DNA from: JADLHS01 sp049840435
GTDB taxonomy: Bacteria; Verrucomicrobiota; Verrucomicrobiia; Limisphaerales; JADLHS01
Length of the DNA: 64,000 nt
Direction of reading: 5' to 3'
Assembly: GCA_049840435.1 (NCBI GenBank)
Contig: JASGKY010000038.1
Coordinates: 1-64,000, forward strand
The translations under genes and the position numbers were made by a program. Of the stretch, positions 58,484 through 64,000 are shown piece after piece (the first letter of the stretch is position 1; each line of letters opens with the position of its first letter). The notes under the pieces were generated by a model that was not told the DNA's origin, searched no databases, and saw nothing but the letters and a program-made list of their open reading frames with translations.

Positions 58484-59572
58484 TCACGGTTTGATTGGCG
58501 TCGTGGCCAGAACGATCCACTCCTTCGGCTCCGCTTGGGTTGGTTTGAAACCAAGCTGCTGCGTGAGCGCGTCAGCATCATACATTGTGAAACCTTTCCA
58601 GCCCTCCTCACCAGGCTTGAAGCCAAGCCCCGCAGCCCAAGGCTGGCCTTCCAACTTCACATCTTCGATTAACTCGCCCGCCCCAATGCGAATGCTTCGA
58701 TCACAACGAAACTTTCTTTCGCCACTCTCGTAAATCGCCACCACGCCCGTCTCTGCATCATCACCGATCAGTGCCGCAATGGAAGTCGTCGCCAGTTTTT
58801 TGGAAATAAATTCCGCCAACGTGGTGAGGTTTGCGACGTCCTTGTCTTCCCAAAAGATCGAGCCGTCTATAACCACATAGCCGTTGTCGGTCGCATGCGC
58901 CATGAAGTTTCCTTCGATTGTCGCATTCGTTGTCGCGAGAATGAAAAGTTTTTGTTTGTTGCGCTCGCCATAAAACTCCACGCATGCCTGCGTCACCCCC
59001 GCAACATCCGACGATTTGACCAGCACCATCGTGCCATCGTCATCGGGCAGCACGTTGGTGATTTTCGCCAGTGAAGTCGAAGTCTCGTCAGCCGCTTTAT
59101 TATCCCCGTGCCCGGTGAGTTCCTTTACCCATGTGATCAAATTAGCAACGGCAGTGACTTTCTGGGAAATTTTATCAATCGAAGCCACGATCCCCCACAA
59201 GACAAAAAATGCGATGATGAGCCAGGTCTTCCACCCGACCTTGACCTCCCGCACACTGCCTGACGAGCTGTCTTCCGCTTCCGAATCTTCCGCCTCGGCG
59301 GGGGTTAGAACGGGAGCAACCGAAGGCGGCGTATGGGGGCGACTGATACTTAAACCTGAAGGCCGCATCGGCGCGGGCGCAGGCGGTGGTGGAGGTGCGC
59401 TTGGTGCGGGGATCGGCGTCGGGGGCAACAGTTGTTGCAAGAGGACATTGGCGCGCGCCGTGCCATCGACACCACAGACCGGGCAATTCACACTGAACGG
59501 CATTTGGCCATGCACCGGCTCGACATCAAACTTGAACTTCTGACCACAATCGCACTGGATTTTGATTTCCAT
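58484..59572 (-). CDS. Zinc-ribbon, Pro-rich, single-pass membrane protein
   Basis: 362 residues. The N-terminal zinc ribbon (CDCGQKFKF; CPVCGVDG) is followed by a Pro/Ala-rich linker (about 50-90), an acidic stretch (EAEDSEAEDSSSG), one transmembrane helix (LIIAFFVLWGIVASI) and a C-terminal domain of mixed alpha/beta sequence with no family I recognise. The zinc-ribbon plus Pro-rich plus TM layout recurs in Verrucomicrobiota. No signal peptide precedes the ribbon, so the ribbon is cytoplasmic and the C-terminal domain is likely outside. It is transcribed in the same direction as PFOR but after a gap. Confidence 0.7.
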   Translation of the reverse strand: MEIKIQCDCGQKFKFDVEPVHGQMPFSVNCPVCGVDGTARANVLLQQLLPPTPIPAPSAPPPPPAPAPMRPSGLSISRPHTPPSVAPVLTPAEAEDSEAEDSSSGSVREVKVGWKTWLIIAFFVLWGIVASIDKISQKVTAVANLITWVKELTGHGDNKAADETSTSLAKITNVLPDDDGTMVLVKSSDVAGVTQACVEFYGERNKQKLFILATTNATIEGNFMAHATDNGYVVIDGSIFWEDKDVANLTTLAEFISKKLATTSIAALIGDDAETGVVAIYESGERKFRCDRSIRIGAGELIEDVKLEGQPWAAGLGFKPGEEGWKGFTMYDADALTQQLGFKPTQAEPKEWIVLATTPIKP

Positions 59573-59660
59573 AGGCCGCGTTTCTGACCAGCGCGGGTTT
59601 GATGATGCGCCGGGAGTAAAGCAAGCTTAAAGCGATTGCTTTGAGGTAGCAACCCCGCTG

Positions 59661-60122
59661 TCAGGGCCTCAGCTTCAATACCGGTGCTGGATGTTCATGC
59701 AACGGGTTTCGGGTAAAGTCTTCGGCTTCCAACCAGCCCAGCCACACTTCGATCAACCCTAGGACTTCGCGGAGATCAAGGTGCTCCTGAACGGAGGGAT
59801 ATTGGCTCAAGTTGGTCCGGGCGAGCTTGAACAGCGCAGCCGAGGGACGCAACCGTTCCTTCTGGAGATGAACGTATGCACCTGCCAGCTGGATAAGCCC
59901 CTTGTAAAAATTCCCGGCCGGCCCGTGCTTATCCGCCAACCAGAGTTCTTCAAGCACATCGTGGGCTTCATAGAACTGCTGCTGGTTGAAGCAATCGAAA
60001 TAGCCCAGATAATGCGCGTCCAGACCGCCGCCTTGGAAAGCCGCGATGCGTTCGGCGATTTTGCCGCTCTTCTTGCTCACGCCCTCCAGCCTAAACAACG
60101 CGCCCCGCTGGGCCAAAGGCAA
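59661..60122 (-). CDS. DUF309 family protein
   Basis: 153 residues. It has the DUF309 signature FYEAHDVLEELWLA and KGLIQLAGAYVHLQKER, a small all-helical domain of unknown function. The C-terminus contains LREVLGLIEVWLGWLEAEDF. It is divergent from the CvpA-like gene, with starts 56 bases apart. Confidence 0.85.
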   Translation of the reverse strand: MPLAQRGALFRLEGVSKKSGKIAERIAAFQGGGLDAHYLGYFDCFNQQQFYEAHDVLEELWLADKHGPAGNFYKGLIQLAGAYVHLQKERLRPSAALFKLARTNLSQYPSVQEHLDLREVLGLIEVWLGWLEAEDFTRNPLHEHPAPVLKLRP

Positions 60123-60178
60123 ATCCAGCGCGGAAATTTTCGCGTGCTATTTGTTGCGGCCATTTCTAACTTTGCCTA

Positions 60179-61408
60179 ATGACAATCTGGTTGCTGACAC
60201 TCTTGCTGCTGGGCGGTTTTGCGCTCGCGGGCTATCAACAAGGCGCGATCCGCGCCGGCATCGCCTTCTTGGGGGTGTTCTTCGCCGTAATGCTGGCAGC
60301 ATTGATTGGAAAAATCTTCGGCCCGATCTTGGGTGCATTGGGCGTGATCAATCCCGTTTGGCGCTGGGTGCTGCCGCCCTTCCTCGGATTCGTGCTCGTG
60401 ATGGGGATAGTGTATACCGCTGCATTCTTCGTGCATCAGAAAGTAGACGTTTATTACAAATACAAAGCGGGCGACCTGCGGCTCGCGCTCTGGGAACGCT
60501 TGAACACCCGCCTCGGCGTCTGCGTCGGCTTGCTCAATGGCGTCGCTTACTTGGTGCTCCTAGCTTTTGTCATCCACGCGTTCAGCTACTGGACCGTGCA
60601 GATGGCTTCCTCCGACACTGATCCGAAAAGCATGCGCCTGCTCAATGCGCTGGGCCGTGACCTCCAAAGCACCGGCATGAACCGCGTCGGCAAAGCGATT
60701 GACCCGTTGAAACCTGCCTTTTATGACACGGCCGATCTGGCTGGAAAACTTTATTGCAATCCAATGCTTGAAGCCCGGCTGCTGCGCTATCCGGGCTTCC
60801 TGACACTGGGTGAAAAAGCGGAATTCCAAACGCTTGGACAAGACGCTGCTTTTGCGGAAATGCGACTCAAAGGGGCATCCATCAATGAAGCCTTGGAGCA
60901 ATCCTCCGCCAAAGCCGTGTTCGCCAATCCGGAATTGCTCAAGGATATCTGGGCCACCGTCCAGCCGGATCTGGCAGACCTGAACACGTTCCTCGATACC
61001 GGCAAGTCGGCTAAATACGATAAACATGAAGGCGGCAGACTCCTCGGTCGCTGGCGCTTTGATGCCAACAGCTCAGTCCTCGCTTATCGGCGTCAAAAGC
61101 CAACGGTCATTGGCGCGGAAGCCGCCCGGCTCCGAACCGCACTCCGGGAACGTTACGGCAAATGTGCCATCGTCGCCGCACCAGACAAGATGGTTGCGGT
61201 CAAAAACATTCCCGACACCAAAGCGCAGCTTCAACCCGGGCAAATGCCAGAGCTGAAAACTTACAAGGGCACGTGGGAAACTGATGGCCAAGAGGCCTAC
61301 CTGTTCAATCTGGAAGGGGGCACGGACAAACGCGCCGCCAAGTTCGAAGGCACCCACCTTATTCTGTCCGGCGACACGATTCCGCTGGCATTCGTCAAAG
61401 AAGATTGA
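60179..61408 (+). CDS. CvpA-like membrane protein with soluble C-terminal domain
   Basis: 409 residues. Four transmembrane helices in the first 140 residues (LLTLLLLGGFALAGYQQGA, FLGVFFAVMLAALIGKIFG, LPPFLGFVLVMGIVYTAAFF, VGLLNGVAYLVLLAFVIHAF) have the CvpA/colicin-V-production pattern. The remaining about 260 residues are soluble and end in a beta-rich domain (YKGTWETDGQEAYLFNLEG; LILSGDTIPLAF). The CvpA family is normally about 160-180 residues, so the C-terminal domain is an addition. Function of the family is unclear (membrane homeostasis, efflux). Confidence 0.75.
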   Translation: MTIWLLTLLLLGGFALAGYQQGAIRAGIAFLGVFFAVMLAALIGKIFGPILGALGVINPVWRWVLPPFLGFVLVMGIVYTAAFFVHQKVDVYYKYKAGDLRLALWERLNTRLGVCVGLLNGVAYLVLLAFVIHAFSYWTVQMASSDTDPKSMRLLNALGRDLQSTGMNRVGKAIDPLKPAFYDTADLAGKLYCNPMLEARLLRYPGFLTLGEKAEFQTLGQDAAFAEMRLKGASINEALEQSSAKAVFANPELLKDIWATVQPDLADLNTFLDTGKSAKYDKHEGGRLLGRWRFDANSSVLAYRRQKPTVIGAEAARLRTALRERYGKCAIVAAPDKMVAVKNIPDTKAQLQPGQMPELKTYKGTWETDGQEAYLFNLEGGTDKRAAKFEGTHLILSGDTIPLAFVKED

Positions 61409-61440
61409 TCAATCCCAGTTAACTGAAATCTAAAAAAGAA

Positions 61441-61470
61441 GAGGCGCGAGCTAACCTCGCGCCTTTTTCG
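61441..61470 (+). terminator. Rho-independent terminator
   Basis: GAGGCGCGAG and CTCGCGCCTTTTT form a strong GC stem with a six-base loop, followed by TTTTT on the plus strand. It ends the CvpA-like gene. The opposite strand lacks a clean T-run but has a T-rich stretch, so it may also stop the minus-strand operon ending at 61,489. Confidence 0.85.
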
Positions 61471-61488
61471 TTTCAAAATCAAATCACC

Positions 61489-61983
61489 TCATGGAGCAAT
61501 CTGTCGTCCAGACGTGGGCGCCGTCTGAATATTAGGGGTCAGATCGAATAGTGACGACCTTGGCATCATCGCAGTCGGATTGGTGCTGCTCGAGAAAGTA
61601 GCTGTGCCCGCCGCCGTGGTGGCCAGCAAGGATTGGTTGGTTACGTCAGATTGTTTTTTTCCCAGCTCATTCGCAGCCAAGCCGGGCTGGAACGACGGTT
61701 TACCTGCCAAAAAGCCTCCAACCAACAACAATCCACACATGCCCGCTGAGACCAAACCTGAAAGTGCCGGCCGCCGCTCGATCGCCGCCCACAGCCGTTG
61801 CAGCCATGGCGCTTGGGTCATGGCTTCCTCGAAATTATCCAACCGCGCGGTTTCGCCCGCCCGCAGCCGAGCAGTCACTTGACCAGAAAGATCCTTGAAA
61901 TAGCGCGGATGAGGCTGCTCGTAGCGCTTGAGCTTAAGCAGTTGCTGCAACTTCTCAAAATCCTGATTCTGGTTTTCGCTCAT
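61489..61983 (-). CDS. Putative anti-sigma factor
   Basis: 164 residues. An N-terminal helical domain (FEKLQQLLKLKRYEQPHP, VTARLRAGETARLDNFEEAM) of about 70 residues is followed by one transmembrane helix (LSGLVSAGMCGLLLVGGFLAG) and a low-complexity Ser/Thr/Ala tail on the far side. It directly follows an ECF sigma factor gene (40 bases). The topology is that of an anti-sigma factor although the zinc-binding HxxxCxxC of ZAS proteins is absent. Assignment is from position and topology only. Confidence 0.6.
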   Translation of the reverse strand: MSENQNQDFEKLQQLLKLKRYEQPHPRYFKDLSGQVTARLRAGETARLDNFEEAMTQAPWLQRLWAAIERRPALSGLVSAGMCGLLLVGGFLAGKPSFQPGLAANELGKKQSDVTNQSLLATTAAGTATFSSSTNPTAMMPRSSLFDLTPNIQTAPTSGRQIAP

Positions 61984-62023
61984 ACATCAACGACTAGTTA
62001 TCAACTTGCACTCGCCCGGCTCG

Positions 62024-62689
62024 TCACTTCAAATAATCCGCCAGATACCCCTGTAACTGCTGGCGCGCATAAAACAACCGCGACCGTACCGTCCCCACGT
62101 TGCAATCCATGATTTCAGCGATTTCCTCGTGGGCCAACCCTTGAACATCATGCAACGCCACCACGAGCCGGTGTTGATCTGACAGCTTCTGCATGGCCTC
62201 GTTCAATTTTTTTTGCAATTCGGACAAAGCCGCATCGCGCCGCGGCGTTTTATCAGAAATCAGCGCCACCAGATCGGGGTCATTTTCCGCATTGAAGTCC
62301 AGATCGTTCAGACTCATGGAGGAACGATGTTTCCGTTGCTTGAGGAAATTGATCGTCTTGTTGACTGCTATCCGATAGACCCAAGTATAAAAACTTGATC
62401 CACCTTTGAAGGATTTCAGGGCGTGATAAGCCTTGATAAAAGCTTCCTGAGTCAGGTCATTGGCGTCCTCATGGTTGGACGTCATATGATAAACCGTGGC
62501 GTAAATCCGCTCTTGATAGCGCCGGATTAATTCGTCATAGGCAGCCAAATCGCCCTTCTGGGCGCGCTGAATAATGGATTCCTCCTCAGCGCGAGTGGAG
62601 GATATGGCAGAGGTGGTCCCCGGTTTTCCCGCTGGACGCGCCCCTGGGTCCGGTGCCGATTCGGTCATGTTCAAGGGTATTGCAATCAT
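62024..62689 (-). CDS. ECF RNA polymerase sigma factor
   Basis: 221 residues. Sigma region 2: YDELIRRYQERIYATVYHM, DANDLTQEAFIKAYHAL and FYTWVYRIAVNKTINFLK. Region 4: LSDQHRLVVALHDVQGLAHE and IAEIMDCNVGTVRSRLFYARQQL. This arrangement resembles RpoE/SigW-like factors. The start at 62,689 overlaps the polyprenyl synthetase stop (ATGA), and the putative anti-sigma gene follows, so envelope stress control is likely (inference). An alternative start is the ATG at 62,668. Confidence 0.93.
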   Translation of the reverse strand: MIAIPLNMTESAPDPGARPAGKPGTTSAISSTRAEEESIIQRAQKGDLAAYDELIRRYQERIYATVYHMTSNHEDANDLTQEAFIKAYHALKSFKGGSSFYTWVYRIAVNKTINFLKQRKHRSSMSLNDLDFNAENDPDLVALISDKTPRRDAALSELQKKLNEAMQKLSDQHRLVVALHDVQGLAHEEIAEIMDCNVGTVRSRLFYARQQLQGYLADYLK

Positions 62690-63732
62690 TCTGACAACGC
62701 GGCCGTTTGCTGCGCCAGAAAATCTGTCACGCCCAGCAAACCCGCGCGTCCAACCGACTCTGGCAACGACCGCAGGCTTTGACGGGCCTGCCCCAGATAG
62801 CGTTCAATCAAATCCACCGTGGGCCGCAACGCCTGATACCGCGTCAACAACGGATGCACCTCCGCAAACGCCCCGGGTTGCCAGTTGGCTATCAAAGCTT
62901 CGAGCTTGGCCCGGTCTTCTTGGTTGGCCCGTTCCCACACCAGCAAGATTGGATACGTCAACTTGCCATTAGCCAGGTCCGTTCCGAGCGACTTGCCAGC
63001 ATCCTTCTCCGTGCCGAACAAATCCACGCAGTCGTCATAAATCTGGTACGCCGTGCCGAACGCCATTCCGAACTCCCGCAATGCCGTCCGCTGCGCGGGC
63101 GTCGCGTTGCCGAGGAAGGCCGCCATATCGCACGACAAGCCAAACAGCTCCGCCGTCTTCATCTCCAGCACGCGGAAGTATTCCTTGAGCGATAACTCGA
63201 AGTTCCGACGATGCCGCGTCTGCAAGATCTCCCCCGAGCAAACCGTGTTCGTCGCCGACGCGACCGCCCGACAAATCTCCGGGGTTGGAAAGCTCGCCGC
63301 CATTTTGAGTGCATGGGCGAACAGGCAGTCACCAAATAATACCGCAATCTCGTTGCCCCAGTTTGCCGCGACGGTCAGCTTACCGCGTCGCAGTTGGGCC
63401 TCGTCCATCACATCGTCGTGGACCAATGTTGCCAGATGCACCATCTCGATGATGGCTGCGACGGTGACGTGAGAATCATTGATCTTGGTGAAAGAGTTCG
63501 CCGCCAGAGCTACCAGCGTGGGGCGCAGTTGCTTACCATTACCCGTCAGGGCGTATTCCGCGTATTGAGCTAATGCTGGGTCAAAAGCATTCACTTGCTC
63601 GGCCAGACGACGGGAAACCGCGTCAAGAAAGGGCTCGACGGGCTCTACGATTTGTCTCCAAGCGATTGATGGTTCGACTCGCGTCCCCACTGCGGGTTGT
63701 GCGGTCGGGACTTTTGACGCAACGGCCAACAT
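62686..63732 (-). CDS. Polyprenyl diphosphate synthase
   Basis: 348 residues. Trans-prenyltransferase with GKQLRPTL, the first aspartate-rich motif LVHDDVMDEAQLRRG and the second YDDCVDLFG, which bind diphosphate through magnesium. The residues just before the first motif (MVHLATLVHDD) suggest medium to long chain products such as octaprenyl or heptaprenyl diphosphate for quinone side chains, which would fit a respiratory complex I. Chain length cannot be fixed from sequence. It overlaps the ECF sigma gene. Confidence 0.93.
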   Translation of the reverse strand: MLAVASKVPTAQPAVGTRVEPSIAWRQIVEPVEPFLDAVSRRLAEQVNAFDPALAQYAEYALTGNGKQLRPTLVALAANSFTKINDSHVTVAAIIEMVHLATLVHDDVMDEAQLRRGKLTVAANWGNEIAVLFGDCLFAHALKMAASFPTPEICRAVASATNTVCSGEILQTRHRRNFELSLKEYFRVLEMKTAELFGLSCDMAAFLGNATPAQRTALREFGMAFGTAYQIYDDCVDLFGTEKDAGKSLGTDLANGKLTYPILLVWERANQEDRAKLEALIANWQPGAFAEVHPLLTRYQALRPTVDLIERYLGQARQSLRSLPESVGRAGLLGVTDFLAQQTAALSE

Positions 63733-63824
63733 GCGTTGTTAATTTAGGTTCCGTGATGAGATGAGTCAAACCTGATTCCGGACGACCGCCGAGGCAATAC
63801 ACATAAAAAATCCATTAGAAACGC

Positions 63825-63852
63825 TTTGCTCCTTCAGTTGTCTCGCTATAAC
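63825..63852 (+). promoter_or_regulatory. Candidate promoter for a leaderless amidohydrolase mRNA
   Basis: TTTGCT (63,825) and TATAAC (63,847) are 16 bases apart. The predicted transcription start coincides with the ATG at 63,859, and no ribosome site precedes that ATG. The mRNA may therefore be leaderless. Confidence 0.3.
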
Positions 63853-63858
63853 TCCCCT

Positions 63859-64000
63859 ATGGACCGTATCCTAGCCGGTTTGCTTTTCCTCGGGCTCGTC
63901 GCCAACGCGTCCGCAGCGCAATTCGATACCATCATCCGCCATGGCCGCGTCGTGGATGGCTCTGGCAACCCCGCTTTCTTCGCCGACGTCGCCATCAAAG
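63859..64000 (+). CDS. Secreted amidohydrolase (D-aminoacylase-like), 5' end only
   Basis: The first 47 residues run off the window. MDRILAGLLFLGLVANASAA is a signal peptide. It is followed by QFDTIIRHGRVVDGSGNP, the conserved opening of N-acyl-D-amino-acid deacylases and related metal-dependent amidohydrolases (the VDGxGxP pattern), and then FADVAIK. The metal-binding HxH motif should come next, outside this window. It is divergent from the polyprenyl synthase gene. Confidence 0.8.
   Translation, partial: MDRILAGLLFLGLVANASAAQFDTIIRHGRVVDGSGNPAFFADVAIK

Overview
The window is a composite of two unrelated genomes, so it should be read as an assembly first and as a locus second. Bases 1 to about 9,316 look alphaproteobacterial: a lipid or steroid acyl-CoA gene cluster with an AsnC-type regulator and a TonB-dependent receptor. 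From about 9,317 to 64,000 the content looks like Verrucomicrobiota (Pedosphaera/Limisphaerales-like): a PEP-CTERM protein, GTP-type PEP carboxykinase, very large secreted repeat proteins, an ECF sigma factor with a C-terminal extension, a split nuo operon and a PFOR. These taxonomic assignments are inferences from protein families. The join cuts through two genes at once (a TonB receptor and an HDOD protein), which is what a chimeric contig looks like.

Region 1-5,845 is one long imperfect palindrome. The right arm (2,785-5,845) carries intact genes. The left arm (1-2,778) is its reverse complement, full of indels and substitutions, as expected of an uncorrected fold-back long read. The centre lies at about 2,779-2,784. 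Region 2,785-7,406 encodes a membrane protein, a double-AsnC regulator, an acyl-CoA synthetase, a thiolase-like protein with Ser in place of the nucleophilic Cys, and a DUF35/OB-fold partner. The regulator through the OB-fold gene form a tight minus-strand operon. A divergent TonB receptor (7,616 onward) is truncated by the join.

Region 9,317-17,700 holds an HDOD remnant with a small partner protein, a badly frameshifted short fibronectin-III protein gene, a palindrome-rich intergenic zone (10.8-12.2 kb), a run of five small genes (12,213-13,995), pckG and a DapB-like oxidoreductase. Region 17,720-30,207 holds a secreted beta-helix protein with three modules, a lipoprotein hydrolase, a transglutaminase, an extended ECF sigma factor, aspS with a perfect palindrome just upstream, sufT, an acyltransferase and a PLP enzyme. 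Region 30,315-42,046 is a single gene of about 11.7 kb for a secreted M36 (fungalysin-type) metalloprotease with many Calx-beta, DUF11 and Ig-like domains. It is divergent from a PEP-CTERM protein gene.

Region 43,174-58,364 is a minus-strand energy cluster: PFOR, a dihydroorotate-dehydrogenase-like protein, nuoI-H-J-K-L-M, a HEAT-repeat membrane protein, a second nuoM, and nuoN. The peripheral-arm genes nuoA-G are absent here, including the NADH-oxidising nuoEFG. The physical link of PFOR to a ferredoxin-like NuoI and the proton-pumping arm suggests electrons entering from reduced ferredoxin. Region 58,484-64,000 holds a zinc-ribbon membrane protein, a DUF309 protein, a CvpA-like membrane protein, a polyprenyl synthetase/ECF sigma/putative anti-sigma operon and the start of a secreted amidohydrolase.

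Many conserved genes carry single-base frameshifts (sigma factor, sufT, acyltransferase, PFOR, HEAT protein, beta-helix protein, M36 protease). Five of these are repaired by removing one T from a GGTA tetramer, and others lie in homopolymers, so most are probably consensus errors. I saw no tRNA or rRNA gene, insertion sequence or CRISPR array.
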